This document shows positions 36,181-45,321 of a DNA stretch of 64,000 nucleotides, piece by piece. The notes beneath the pieces were generated by a model. It ran no database searches and was not told where the DNA came from. It saw only the letters and a list, made by a program, of their open reading frames with translations. Source of the DNA: DAOVXM01 sp963746255 (GTDB lineage Bacteria; Chloroflexota; Anaerolineae; Anaerolineales; UBA4823); NCBI GenBank assembly GCA_963746255.1, contig CAVVAJ010000007.1, positions 1,054,001 through 1,118,000 of the forward strand, in the 5' to 3' direction. Both the position numbers and the translations under genes were made by a program. Within the stretch, counting starts at the first letter, position 1, and each line of letters begins with the position of its first letter.

Positions 36181-37545
36181 TTACTCGCGCTGGTTATTAC
36201 TGGATACTTCTCGATCCGCAATCAGCAAAGCCTCATCCAATATGGCAAATCCATCAGCCAATTGATCTTGTGTGATAATGAGCGGGGGGATAACTAATAT
36301 CGTATGCCAGTGGGTATAGAAATATAAACCTTGATCCAGTGCGAATTTTCGGAGAGTTTGCATTTCAGCAGTAATTCTGTTGAAGGGTGTAAATGGCTGT
36401 CGTGTTTGCCGGTCTTTTACTAACTCGATGATACCAAACAGGCCAATCGAACGTACATCACCCACCGATGGGTGCTGCTCCCCAAGATCGCTTAGCATAC
36501 GATGAAAAATCGGTGCGATAGCTGCGGTTTTCTCAACCAGATGATCCTCTTGGAGGACCTGAATGTTCGCGGCTGCCGCGACGAGAGAGAGAGGATGCGA
36601 ATTGTAGGTCAAACCTGCTTCGTAGACGCGTTCGTTAAAGAATTCGGCTATCTCTGGGCGCATTGCTACTGCCCCTAAAGGTGCGTAGCCGGACGTTAAT
36701 CCTTTCGCCATTGTCATTAGATCTGGAACGACATCCCAGTGATTCACTGCGAACCAAGCTCCAGTTCGACCAAACCCGCTCATCACCTCATCAGCAATCA
36801 GCAAGATACTATAGCGATCACATATCTCGCGGACTCCCTGCAGATATCCTTCTGGTGGGATAATAATTCCATTAGTGCCCGTGACCGGTTCGACCAATAC
36901 AGCAGCAATCGTTTCGGGCCCTTCCAAGGTAATGATCTCCTCAAAATGATTTAAGTAGTCTTGCGAGAAATCCTTTTCAGAGATATCGGGTATCGTACGG
37001 TGAAATGTAGAGCGGTAGCGATATGGGTCCAGGAAGTGGACAACACCTGGCATCAAATTTGGTTCCCAAGCCCAGCGGCGCGGATCACCCGTCAAGGCCA
37101 TGGCACCGGCACTGGCACCATGGTAAGAGCGGTAGCGAGTTAGTATTTTGTGGCGACCTGTATACGCTCGGGCAAGTTTGACAGCATTTTCATTGGCATC
37201 TGCTCCACCTAAGGTGAATAAAAACCGATTAAGGTCGCCCGGCGTGACTGCCGCGAGCATTTTGCCCAATATCGCCCGTGGTTTTGACGCCATCGGAGGT
37301 CCAGCGAAGGGGAGCTCTTGCAGCTGCTGAGTCATAGCATTAATAACTCTTTCATCCCCGTGTCCAATATTGACACACATGACCATTGAATTGAAATCGA
37401 GATACTTTTTTCCGCTGACATCCCAGAAATATACCCCCTTTGCCTTGACTACCGGGATGGGGTCTACATGTGCTTGAGCCGACCACGTCCAAAAACTATG
37501 CTCGCGGGACAACTCAGCGATTTGGTTATCATTGATATCAAACAT
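36181..37545 (-). CDS. Class III aminotransferase (taurine/omega-amino acid:pyruvate type)
   Basis: A PLP-dependent fold-type I aminotransferase of 454 residues. The opening SREHSFWTWSAQAHVDPI and GVYFWDVSGKKYLDFNSMVM (about residues 38-57) resemble taurine:pyruvate and related omega-amino-acid transaminases. LIADEVMSGFGRTG near 251-264 and the PLP lysine in TMAKGLTSGYAPLGAV near 279-294 are the class III hallmarks. The ATG at 37545 has GAGGGTGAA just upstream. It is transcribed divergently from the decayed operon at 37663, and the shared spacer contains a large palindrome. The amino donor is not determined by sequence. Confidence 0.88.
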   Translation of the reverse strand: MFDINDNQIAELSREHSFWTWSAQAHVDPIPVVKAKGVYFWDVSGKKYLDFNSMVMCVNIGHGDERVINAMTQQLQELPFAGPPMASKPRAILGKMLAAVTPGDLNRFLFTLGGADANENAVKLARAYTGRHKILTRYRSYHGASAGAMALTGDPRRWAWEPNLMPGVVHFLDPYRYRSTFHRTIPDISEKDFSQDYLNHFEEIITLEGPETIAAVLVEPVTGTNGIIIPPEGYLQGVREICDRYSILLIADEVMSGFGRTGAWFAVNHWDVVPDLMTMAKGLTSGYAPLGAVAMRPEIAEFFNERVYEAGLTYNSHPLSLVAAAANIQVLQEDHLVEKTAAIAPIFHRMLSDLGEQHPSVGDVRSIGLFGIIELVKDRQTRQPFTPFNRITAEMQTLRKFALDQGLYFYTHWHTILVIPPLIITQDQLADGFAILDEALLIADREVSSNNQRE

Positions 37546-37592
37546 TTCACCCTCGCTGTGGATGGATAGATGTCTTCACGTGCAATTATAGC

Positions 37593-37621
37593 TTGACATC
37601 GAGTAGATAGTTTAATAAATT
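37593..37621 (+). promoter_or_regulatory. Promoter facing the decayed membrane gene
   Basis: TTGACA at 37593-37598 and TAAATT at 37616-37621 are 17 bases apart. The -10 element abuts a large palindrome, so a protein bound there would block transcription. Confidence 0.5.
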
Positions 37622-37649
37622 TTTCCTAACCGACCGGTCGGTTAGGAAA
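37622..37649. promoter_or_regulatory. 28-base perfect palindrome, likely TetR-family operator
   Basis: Each half reads TTTCCTAACCGACC from the outside to the dyad centre between 37635 and 37636. The core ACCGACCGGTCGGT is typical of TetR-family operators. It begins at the -10 element and precedes GGAGG and an ATG at 37663. A TetR-type gene lies 1.3 kb downstream in the same direction. Confidence 0.7.
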
Positions 37650-37662
37650 TTCGGAGGCAGCC

Positions 37663-38410
37663 ATGGATGAAGACCTACACATGTGGATGGAAATCATCTT
37701 CAGTTTCGCTTAATTAGTGGTGATTTGGGGTTTGGTTATCACGATGATAAGCAAACGAGGCGATGTTGCCCCAAAGGGTCGCAAGACGGCCGCGTTGGTG
37801 ACCTGGGCTTATGCTCTCTTGGCCCTCGGTGACACTGGGCATGTTGGTTTCCGATGTATTGGCATACGCATTGGGCAGTCTCGAGGTTCCAATAAGCGTC
37901 CTTGGAGACCAGATAGGCTTGGGGGGATCGGGGTATTATCTACAGCGATTACTGTGACCGTATTTTATATGCTCAGCGTGATTTTATGGCATGAACGTTT
38001 CAAAAAGTATTGTGGATGGTTTGGTTATCTCCTGCTTGGGGCAAGTGTAATCCGGTTCATTATCGTGTTGTTCCCAATGAATATATGAAACAGTGTCGTG
38101 CCGCCCCAACCCTGGTCATTGATCCGTAATTTACCTTTGAAACTGCAAGGGATTGTGTGTGGCACACTAATTTTTGCGCGATGCCATTAAACCAGATGAC
38201 CGAACATTCTTCTGGATAGGTATAATAATTCTGGTATCATATCCCCGCTGTATCCCTGTTAGCCTTCTCGTCCAGCAAATGCTACTCATCGGGATGTTGA
38301 TGATTCAAAAGACGATGGCTTATCTTGCTGTAGGATTCCTGGCATATTATGGTTTGTATAAAGTTCCACAGGATTCAGAGATAGGTGTGATTTCTGAAAG
38401 CCCCATCTAA
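37663..38410 (+). pseudogene. Multi-lesion pseudogene of a polytopic membrane protein
   Basis: Stitching the frames together gives a seven-helix-like membrane protein of about 245 residues. The start at 37663 (after GGAGG) reads MDEDLHMWMEIIFSFA and hits TAA at 37711. The same frame resumes with LVVIWGLVITMISKRGDV and runs to GHVGFR. An extra base near 37850 shifts to VLAYALGSLEVPISVLGDQ, and a second shift near 37925 returns to the original frame. A TGA stands at 38086 where Trp is expected (NSVVPPQPWSLIRNLPL follows in frame). Another shift near 38173 gives RDAIKPDDRTFFWIGIIIL to the end. Five lesions make this a clear pseudogene. The family is a conserved uncharacterised membrane protein. 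Confidence 0.82.
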
Positions 38411-38440
38411 ATTAATGATAATAATAGGAGGAATCTAGCA

Positions 38441-38890
38441 ATGTATTCAGTCGTATTATCGCTCCACAATATTTTTCGTTGGGTAGCATTAATCCTGGGC
38501 GTCTTGGCTGCTGTTAAGGCATGCTTGGGTTTGTTCCAGGGCACAGAATGGACCGAGCTCAACCGGAAATTCGGCTTGTATTTTACGATCTCAATAGATA
38601 TCCAACTACTGCTGGGTTTGGTGCTATACTTTGTCCTCAGCCCAATCACTACTGTAGCGGTTCGGGATTTTGGCACTGCGATGAGTAACTCCGGGATACG
38701 TTTCTTTGCGTTCGAACATGCTCTCATGATGCTGCTGGCAGTAGTATTTGCACACCTTGGATCCGCACTACCAAAACGCGTAGATGAATCGAAAGCCAAA
38801 CACCGCCGGGCAGCCATTTGGTTCACATTAGCAGTTCTAGCCATGCTCATGGGAATTCCATGGATGCGACCGCTCTTGCCAGTATTCTAA
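38441..38890 (+). CDS. Four-TM cytochrome b-like membrane protein
   Basis: A 149-residue integral membrane protein with four hydrophobic helices. Histidines in SLHNIFRWVAL (residue 8), FEHALMMLLAVVFAHLG (about 89 and 103) and KHRRAA (near 120) could bind heme, as in small cytochrome b-type proteins, but this is only by resemblance. AGGAGG stands shortly before the ATG. It is in the same direction as the decayed gene upstream and may have belonged to the same TetR-controlled unit. Confidence 0.72.
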   Translation: MYSVVLSLHNIFRWVALILGVLAAVKACLGLFQGTEWTELNRKFGLYFTISIDIQLLLGLVLYFVLSPITTVAVRDFGTAMSNSGIRFFAFEHALMMLLAVVFAHLGSALPKRVDESKAKHRRAAIWFTLAVLAMLMGIPWMRPLLPVF

Positions 38891-38923
38891 ATTTCATTTT
38901 TGCACTGGTTACACTAAAATCAT

Positions 38924-38965
38924 AAAGGCACGCCAGACAATGGAATTGATTTTGCGTGTCTTTTT
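38924..38965 (+). terminator. Putative intrinsic terminator
   Basis: Arms AAAGGCACGC (38924-38933) and GCGTGTCTTT (38954-38963) pair over ten bases with one G-T and a 20-base loop, followed by TTG. The long loop lowers certainty. Confidence 0.5.
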
Positions 38966-38971
38966 GCCGCA

Positions 38972-39574
38972 ATGATGATGTCATCAATACCCGATACTGG
39001 ATTCTTGCAAGAACGATTATTATCCGTTGCTCAAGAACTGTTTATTGAGTATGAGTATCACGGGTTGGCAGTTCGCAAAATATCCGAAGCTGTAGGGGTT
39101 TCGAAAGCATCCTTATATTATTATTTTAGAGATAAAGAGCAGCCATTTCTTGCAGGACTATACGCCTACTTTGATGAAATGGAAGCTTTTATAGATTCTT
39201 TAAACAATAAGCGAAGCACAGTCAGGCAACGTATCAAATCCTTGATTCAGTATATACTCTCCCAACCTCCATCAAACCGTGCAATGATCCGCCTGGCAAA
39301 CCAGGAAATGCCGCATTTGACTCCTAATATTGCCAAGGAGCTTGCCGCGACGTATGATGCGAAGTTCCTAAAAAAGATTCAGAAAATTATCATTGAAGGT
39401 ATACGTGCTGGCGAGTTGAGACATATTGATGCCCCGACTGCCAGCTGGTTATTATTGGACATGCTCTACCCTTTTACATATTCTTCACTTCCTGGTGCAC
39501 ACTTTTCTCTTGATGAGCTCGCTGAAGAGATTAGCACTGTGTTTTATTATGGCGTGAGCCTATTGGATGGGTAG
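38972..39574 (+). CDS. TetR/AcrR family transcriptional regulator
   Basis: A 200-residue regulator. The N-terminal helix-turn-helix reads LAVRKISEAVGVSKASLYYYF, a textbook TetR DNA-binding domain (about residues 29-50), followed by RDKEQPFLAGL. The C-terminal ligand domain is all-helical and not assignable to an inducer. The nearby palindrome at 37622-37649 is the obvious candidate operator. If so, its main target is now a pseudogene, leaving the four-helix protein as a possible remaining target. Confidence 0.88.
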   Translation: MMMSSIPDTGFLQERLLSVAQELFIEYEYHGLAVRKISEAVGVSKASLYYYFRDKEQPFLAGLYAYFDEMEAFIDSLNNKRSTVRQRIKSLIQYILSQPPSNRAMIRLANQEMPHLTPNIAKELAATYDAKFLKKIQKIIIEGIRAGELRHIDAPTASWLLLDMLYPFTYSSLPGAHFSLDELAEEISTVFYYGVSLLDG

Positions 39575-39660
39575 CGAGGTTGCTTAACCCGACCAAATAT
39601 TTCTCGAATCAAATATTTCCCTTGGAATAACTTAATTGCGCCGCAACAGACCTCCGGGAA

Positions 39661-40569
39661 ATGGTGGATGAGGAATTGTTGGATAAATCGAATCGGTATG
39701 CATGGGGAGCAGCTCTATTCGCTGTAATTGCTTGGGGAGCATCATTCATTGCGACTAAAATCGTCTTAAGAGAGTTGAATCCAGCCAGTGTGATCTGGTT
39801 GAGGAGCCTTTTAGGCACAATGGTATTAGGGGGGATCTTGTTTCACCGGCGCCAACCAATCCGCATAAATCGTAATCAACTTTTGTATTTGGGTTTACTC
39901 GGTTTTCTAGGTGTCACACTCCATCAATGGCTGCAGTCTTTCGGCCTGATCACTGCCCAAGCAGCTACCACTGCATGGATTATTGCCATCGTACCAGTAT
40001 TCATTGCTTTGTTAGGATGGATATTCTTAAAGGAAAGACTTTTAGGGCTGCAGATTTTTGGCATCATCGTCGCTGTGCTGGGTGTGCTTCTTGTGGTAAG
40101 TGGTGGTGATTTATTTGCGATTTTCAGAGGCAGTTTTGGTGTGATAGGTGATTATTTCATCCTGATCAGCGCACTCAATTGGGCGATCTTCTCCGTCCTT
40201 TCAAGACGCACTCTGCTTGAAAATCCGTCCGCTGTGATGATGTTTTATGTTATGACTTGGGGTTGGTTGTTCGCAACAGTATTTTTATTTCGCTGTCAAG
40301 AAATCCGCCTAATAAGAAGTATGTCATTACAGGGATGGTTAGCCATCGGATTCCTTGGAATTGTATGCTCTGGGTTGGCATATGTCGCGTGGTATTATGC
40401 TCTAAAGAAACACACTGCATCACAGGTTGGCGTATTCCTTTACCTTGAACCTCTCGCAACGTTGGGTCTTGCAGCCGTACTGTTGGAAGAAGCTATTACA
40501 ATCGCTTCAATCGCGGGTGGTATTTCCATTCTGTTTGGGGTATGGTTGGTTAACCGAGTGGACACCTGA
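39661..40569 (+). CDS. EamA/DMT-superfamily transporter
   Basis: A ten-helix drug/metabolite-type transporter of 302 residues made of two EamA repeats. The first starts ALFAVIAWGASFIATKIVLR near residue 18 and the second DYFILISALNWAIFSVLSRR near 162. GVFLYLEPLATLGLAAVLLEEAIT near 258 (in parts) is the characteristic end of the second repeat. The family exports amino acids, metabolites or drugs; the substrate cannot be told. Confidence 0.88.
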   Translation: MVDEELLDKSNRYAWGAALFAVIAWGASFIATKIVLRELNPASVIWLRSLLGTMVLGGILFHRRQPIRINRNQLLYLGLLGFLGVTLHQWLQSFGLITAQAATTAWIIAIVPVFIALLGWIFLKERLLGLQIFGIIVAVLGVLLVVSGGDLFAIFRGSFGVIGDYFILISALNWAIFSVLSRRTLLENPSAVMMFYVMTWGWLFATVFLFRCQEIRLIRSMSLQGWLAIGFLGIVCSGLAYVAWYYALKKHTASQVGVFLYLEPLATLGLAAVLLEEAITIASIAGGISILFGVWLVNRVDT

Positions 40570-40634
40570 TGTGAATCGAGTTTGTCAGACAATAACTACC
40601 ATCTCTAATATCTGTTTATTCTTAGTTTTCTTAG

Positions 40635-41312
40635 ATGGTTTCTATTTATCCAGATGAGAGTATGAAGCAAAAGACCCTTAGCATAATTGTTATTGTGGCA
40701 ACTGCTTACGTGGCTGCGCAGATATTAGCTGATATTGCTAGCCTGCGGATATTATTCATTGCAGGGTTCAGTATAGATGCCGGGACAATAGTTTACCCAC
40801 TGACATTTACGCTGCGTGATCTGGTGCATAAGACTGCTGGCATCATTACCTCTAGGGTATTGATTGTCACAGCCGCGGTGATAAACATATTTATGGCTGC
40901 ATTATTCTGGGTCGTTTCCGTATTGCCAGCTGATCAGTCAGTTGGTTCGCAGCTTCAATTTGGGGCTGTCTTGTCACCGGTTTGGCGGATAGTCTTTGCG
41001 TCTATTATTGCGGAGGTTGTCGCTGAATTTACTGATAGTGAAGTGTATCAACGTTGGGTAGACCGAGCAGGCAATCGTTGGCAGTGGGGCAGGGTTTTAT
41101 CATCGAATGCCATCGCGATACCAGTGGATAGTCTCTTGTTTACCGCGATTGCCTTCGGAGGGGTGTTACCGATTGCCGTCGTGGTGAGCATTTTTTGGTC
41201 AAACGTCATTGTTAAAGGGGCGACAACCATCATCAGCATTCCACTCATATATATCGTACCTGAGCTGCCAAAACATGAATTGAATGGGAACAAACAAATC
41301 TCGGAAACCTAG
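40635..41312 (+). CDS. yhhQ: Queuosine precursor transporter, YhhQ/VUT family
   Basis: A 225-residue membrane protein with about six helices. VYPLTFTLRDLVHKTAG (near residue 53), AEVVAEFTDSEVYQRW (near 124) and SSNAIAIPVDSLLFTAIAFGG (read in parts) match the YhhQ/VUT family, which imports queuosine precursors such as preQ0 or preQ1. The start is uncertain: ATG 40635 gives the longest frame, while ATG 40662 (MKQKTL) is equally plausible because neither has a strong binding site. No preQ1 riboswitch is visible in the short leader. Confidence 0.85.
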   Translation: MVSIYPDESMKQKTLSIIVIVATAYVAAQILADIASLRILFIAGFSIDAGTIVYPLTFTLRDLVHKTAGIITSRVLIVTAAVINIFMAALFWVVSVLPADQSVGSQLQFGAVLSPVWRIVFASIIAEVVAEFTDSEVYQRWVDRAGNRWQWGRVLSSNAIAIPVDSLLFTAIAFGGVLPIAVVVSIFWSNVIVKGATTIISIPLIYIVPELPKHELNGNKQISET

Positions 41313-41375
41313 TGCTTTGTAAAGAATGAAAGTTTCATACGATATCCGAGTTAATACGCCCTTGACAATGCATAA

Positions 41376-41429
41376 AGTGTTCCGTTGGCACTCTTATTCA
41401 TAATAAACACTCAAATTTGACGGAACACT
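41376..41429. repeat. 10-base inverted repeat in the decayed zone
   Basis: AGTGTTCCGT at 41376-41385 and its exact complement ACGGAACACT at 41420-41429 flank a 34-base AT-rich spacer. TTGACA lies just outside at 41362-41367. It may be an operator remnant for the dead gene downstream. Confidence 0.45.
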
Positions 41430-41470
41430 AGATAAAGAATTTTGGATTTATATAAGATAAGGTAAGTAAT

Positions 41471-41665
41471 ATGGGTGAGATCACCCATGACATGCCTCGA
41501 GTTGTTATTACCGGAATAAAAGAGCTATCTCCACTCGGATCGTTGGACGCTCATCGGCATAGGTTGAGCGCTGGGATATCTGGTTATTGATCAATTACCC
41601 TTTTTCTCCAGTAAACCTAGGTGTTATGACAGCAGGGAAAGTTGATTTTGACTCAACTGGTCGAG
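41471..41665 (+). pseudogene. Remnant resembling a beta-ketoacyl-ACP synthase N-terminus
   Basis: From the ATG at 41471, after AAGGTAAG, the frame reads PRVVITGIKELSPLGSLDAH, then HRHRLSAGISGY, and stops. This matches the first 35 residues of FabF-type condensing enzymes (RVVITG...SPLG...LLAG.SG). A second frame adds PVNLGVMTAGKVDFDSTGR. No catalytic Cys or His region remains, so this is a truncated relic, joined to the DUF3179 relic that follows. Confidence 0.6.
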
Positions 41666-42060
41666 TAGGTTTAGCAAATTGTTCATGTACGACCGGCAGC
41701 ATGAATCATGGTGGCAGCTGGCAACAGGTGAAGGGATTATTGGTGAGTTAAGTGGGTAGAATTGCTTTATTACCCAGCAACTATAATCTCCTGGGAAGAG
41801 TATAAGTGCACATATTCGGATGACATTGTCTATCGTGTGGTAATGCTTCTGAAGATCTTACAGTCGCAATCCATAAACGTTGAATACTTTGGTGCTAGGT
41901 TGGAATAAGTTGTAGCCATCAACCATTTTTGGTTTTATTGGGCAGCGTATAAACCCGATACAAGGATTTCCTGCCCCTGATAAAGTAACCGGTAAAACTC
42001 GCGAGATCGTTATTAGAATATTGAGGAATACTCAGATGGCATAGGCGTCATGGTCATGCC
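41660..42060 (+). pseudogene. Remnant of a DUF3179 protein
   Basis: Joining frames recovers the conserved core of DUF3179: SRFSKLFMYDRQHESWWQ and LATGEGIIGELSG, then in a shifted frame ELLYYPATIISWEEYK and CTYSDDIVYR. A weaker stretch RSYSRNP continues the pattern. Stops and shifts are numerous, so the gene is dead. Function of the intact family is not established. Confidence 0.65.
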
Positions 42061-42173
42061 TTTGCTAACTTATCTAAGGTTTTGACAATTTATTTTGTAG
42101 GAACGAAAAGCTAGTGCTCTGTTCGCCTAAGTGTTATCAGGAGTAATTAGACCTTTCATGATCATACCAAGTG

Positions 42174-42179
42174 TATAAT
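42174..42179 (+). promoter_or_regulatory. Likely -10 element for the molybdenum-subunit operon
   Basis: A consensus TATAAT stands 42 bases before the ATG at 42222, and AGGAGG at 42209-42214 fills the leader. No good -35 box is found at the proper spacing. Confidence 0.4.
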
Positions 42180-42221
42180 CAGATCAGGTACTGCACGCAA
42201 CTTACAACAGGAGGATTGTGG

Positions 42222-44453
42222 ATGTCTGGAATTGGTAAATCTGCAACCAGGATTGATGCCCTCGGTAAGGTAACCGGAAAAACTTTATTCCCCGGCGATA
42301 TCAATATGTCAAACCAAGCGTATATGAAGATATTGTTTGCGAACCGACCACATGCCATTGTAAAGCGTATCGACACCTCAAAAGCGGAAGAAATCAAGGG
42401 TGTTCTTGCCATATTCACCGCGAAAGATGTGCCAGTCAATGAGTATGGCCTCAATATCATGGACCAACCTGTCTTATGCGGCCCTGGCTCAAGCAAACCC
42501 TTCTGTGATCGAGTGCGTTTTGTCGGTGATCAGATCGCCGTAATAGCAGCGGAAAGTGAATCTATCGCGGATAATGCGCGGAAATTGATCGAGGTAGATT
42601 ATGAAGATTTACCGTTGGTTATCGATCCAGACATAGCAAGACATGCAGATGCAGAACTACTCCATCCTGAACGTGGTTCTAATACCTTTTGCCATTATCG
42701 CATCCGGAAAGGCGATGTTGAGAAAGCTTTCTCCGAATCTGAAGTCATAATCGAAACAGAATATCGCACACCCGCGCAGGAACATGCGTATCTACAGCCT
42801 GAAGCAGGCCTTGGATATATCGATGAAGAGGGGCGTGTAACCGTACACGTGGCAGGACAGTGGGCGCACGAAGATCAACATCAGATCGCGCATGCATTAG
42901 GCATAGATGAAGATCGGGTGCGTGTAATCTATGCGGCTATCGGTGGTGCTTTTGGCGGGCGTGAGGATATGTCTGTGCAGATTGTTTTAGCACTTGCCGC
43001 TTGGCGTCTGCACCAGCGTGGAATAGAACGCCCGGTGAAAGTGATCTGGAGTCGTGAAGAATCGATTATCGGACATAATAAGCGGCACCCATATATTTTA
43101 CGATCCAAGTGGGGCGCATCACAGGAAGGAAAGATCTTAGCCGCGGAGGTCGAAATCGTCGCAGATGGGGGAGCTTATGCGTACACCTCAACGAAAGTCC
43201 TTGGCAATGCTACCCTGATGTGTACAGGCCCATACGAGATTCCTAATGTAAAGGTCAATTCTTATGCTGTCTATACTAACAACTTACCTGGCGGTGCTTT
43301 CCGAGGATTTGGCGGCCCGCAAGGGGCTTTTGCAGCTGAGAGTCAGATGAATAAACTGGCTGAAGCGTTGAAGATCGACCCTGTTGAGCTCAGGATGCGA
43401 AATGTCATCCGGGAAGGTTCATTACTAAGTGTTGGTACTCCGCTTCCAAAGGGTGTCAGTATGCCGCAGGTCATCGAAAATTGTGCAGATGCAGCAAGCT
43501 GGGAGAAGACAGAAAAAGGATGGATGAGATCTCAATATCGGATAAAGCGAGAAAATTCATCCATCGCGCAGCATAAGAAACGAGGTTGGGGTTTTGCATG
43601 CGCGTTTAAAAATGTGGGTTTTTCTTTTGGATACCAAGAAAACAGCTGGGCGACTGTTGTATTGCATGGTGGTGCGGAGATTGAGCAAGCGATTGTCCAC
43701 CATGCTGGTGCTGACGTGGGTCAAGGTGCTCATACGGTAATGGCTCAGATGGCTGCAGAAGCTCTTGGTATCCCAAATGAAAAAGTTGCTATGGTCGTAT
43801 CGGATACAGCTGTAACTGATAATTCCGGGAGTGTGTCGGCTTCACGGATGACATTTATGTCGGGCAACGCGATCAAAGGGGCGTGTGAGCAAGCAAAGTT
43901 AAGTTGGAACGATGAAGAACGTCCTGTGATCGCGACTTATCAATATCGTGCCCCAAAGACCACACCATACGACCCGAAAACTGGAAAGTCGGATCCAAAT
44001 GTATCTTACGGATACGTCGCACAATATGTTGAGGTTGAGGTTGATATTGAGACCGGACATATCAATATACTGGATGTTATTACTGCGGATGACGTTGGTA
44101 AAGCCGTGAATCCAGCCCAAATACATGGTCAGGTAGAAGGTGCCGTGGTGCAAGCGGCGGGATATACTTTATTGGAGAATTTTATTCAAAATGAGGGCTA
44201 TGTAGCGACCCAACACTTATCCACTTATCTTATTCCGACCATCCTTGATATACCAGAAGAAGTGCATTCATTGATTCTTGAATACCCGGATCCGCGTGGT
44301 CCGTGGGGTGTGAGAGGCATGGGTGAAATGCCTTTTTTGCCCTTAGCTCCAGCGGTGATTGCTGCTGTGAAAAATGCGGTTGGCGTCTGGTATGATGACT
44401 TCCCACTAATTCCAGAACGGGTTTTGCTGGGTTTAAGAAGTATCGAAGAATGA
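42222..44453 (+). CDS. Molybdenum hydroxylase, molybdopterin-binding subunit
   Basis: A 743-residue large subunit (CoxL/XdhA type) without fused iron-sulfur or flavin domains. It opens GKSATRIDALGKVTGKTLFPGD, the usual start of this subunit (read in parts). IGGAFGGRED lies near residue 240, the QGAHTVMAQM motif near 506, and the catalytic-position Glu is about 702 in VRGMGEMPFLPLAP. I set the start at ATG 42222 because AGGAGG lies seven bases ahead; the frame is open back to 42171. It is followed by EF2563/YqeB- and YqeC-type genes, which points to the selenium-dependent hydroxylase group. The FAD/2Fe-2S fusion at 32625 is the natural partner. Confidence 0.93.
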   Translation: MSGIGKSATRIDALGKVTGKTLFPGDINMSNQAYMKILFANRPHAIVKRIDTSKAEEIKGVLAIFTAKDVPVNEYGLNIMDQPVLCGPGSSKPFCDRVRFVGDQIAVIAAESESIADNARKLIEVDYEDLPLVIDPDIARHADAELLHPERGSNTFCHYRIRKGDVEKAFSESEVIIETEYRTPAQEHAYLQPEAGLGYIDEEGRVTVHVAGQWAHEDQHQIAHALGIDEDRVRVIYAAIGGAFGGREDMSVQIVLALAAWRLHQRGIERPVKVIWSREESIIGHNKRHPYILRSKWGASQEGKILAAEVEIVADGGAYAYTSTKVLGNATLMCTGPYEIPNVKVNSYAVYTNNLPGGAFRGFGGPQGAFAAESQMNKLAEALKIDPVELRMRNVIREGSLLSVGTPLPKGVSMPQVIENCADAASWEKTEKGWMRSQYRIKRENSSIAQHKKRGWGFACAFKNVGFSFGYQENSWATVVLHGGAEIEQAIVHHAGADVGQGAHTVMAQMAAEALGIPNEKVAMVVSDTAVTDNSGSVSASRMTFMSGNAIKGACEQAKLSWNDEERPVIATYQYRAPKTTPYDPKTGKSDPNVSYGYVAQYVEVEVDIETGHINILDVITADDVGKAVNPAQIHGQVEGAVVQAAGYTLLENFIQNEGYVATQHLSTYLIPTILDIPEEVHSLILEYPDPRGPWGVRGMGEMPFLPLAPAVIAAVKNAVGVWYDDFPLIPERVLLGLRSIEE

Positions 44454-45271
44454 AACTTATCCTCATCCAAGGCGGGGGCGATTTAGCAAGTGGAGTCGCT
44501 TACCGGTTGGTTCAGTGTGGATTTCCAGTACTAATTACAGAACTTCAAGCTCCCCTCGCGGTCCGCAGAAAAGTGTCTTTTGCTCAAGCTATGTATGATG
44601 GGCAAGTCATGATAGAAGGTATAGTAGGTAAACGGATTGAAGATTATCATGCAATAGACATGATTATGGAAACGATATCAGATGGCAATATACCAGTCGT
44701 AAATGACTCTAATGGAAAAGCACTCGACTCATTAGAACCAATTGTGCTGATCGACGCCCGTATGAGTAAAAGACACAAGGGCATTTTCCCTGATGCAAGG
44801 TTAGTGATTGGATTGGGACCAGGTTTTTTCGCCGGAGAAAATTGTCATGTGGCTATCGAGACTAAACGGGGGCATATGTTAGGCAGGGTAATCCGCAATG
44901 GTGGCCCAGAGCAGGATACGGGGATACCTGATCGGGTATTGCAGTACCATGAAGAACGTGTTCTGAGAGCGCCCGCAGAGGGTACACTTGTGCCTTTTGC
45001 AGGCATTGGTGATCACTTGGAACCAAACCAAATGATTGCCGAAATTGGTGGTAACCCAATCCTTGCGCCGTTTTCCGGTGTACTCAGAGGTATCGTACAT
45101 CCCAATGTCCTAATTCGCAAAGGGATGAAAATCGGGGATATCGACCCTCGTGACGAGCCGTTATATTGCCATTTGATATCTGAAAAGGCTTTGGCTATTA
45201 GCGGAGGGGTATTAGAAGCAATTCTCTCACACCCGGATATTAGAACTGATTTGTTGGCATGTCCTTCCTAA
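44450..45271 (+). CDS. yqeB: EF2563/YqeB-family selenium-dependent molybdenum hydroxylase accessory protein
   Basis: A 273-residue protein of the family found next to selenium-dependent molybdenum hydroxylases. It begins with a dinucleotide-binding loop IQGGGDLASGVAYRL (residues 6-20), then VLITELQAPLAVRRKVSFAQA near 27 (in parts). Later motifs are VIGLGPGFFAGENCHVAIET near 122 and the tail IGDIDPRDEPLYCHLISEKA. Its ATG overlaps the stop of the molybdenum subunit, so translation is coupled. The biochemical role is unknown; genetics and genome context elsewhere tie the family to a labile selenium cofactor. Confidence 0.88.
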   Translation: MKLILIQGGGDLASGVAYRLVQCGFPVLITELQAPLAVRRKVSFAQAMYDGQVMIEGIVGKRIEDYHAIDMIMETISDGNIPVVNDSNGKALDSLEPIVLIDARMSKRHKGIFPDARLVIGLGPGFFAGENCHVAIETKRGHMLGRVIRNGGPEQDTGIPDRVLQYHEERVLRAPAEGTLVPFAGIGDHLEPNQMIAEIGGNPILAPFSGVLRGIVHPNVLIRKGMKIGDIDPRDEPLYCHLISEKALAISGGVLEAILSHPDIRTDLLACPS

Positions 45272-45321
45272 TTCGGTATGACGCCCAGAACTGCTTTTGA
45301 AACATTCAATAAAGCTTGATT

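Noticed and set aside
40570..40634. Possible preQ1 riboswitch before yhhQ
   Set aside because: The leader is only about 65 bases and lacks the preQ1 stem and A-rich tail pattern.
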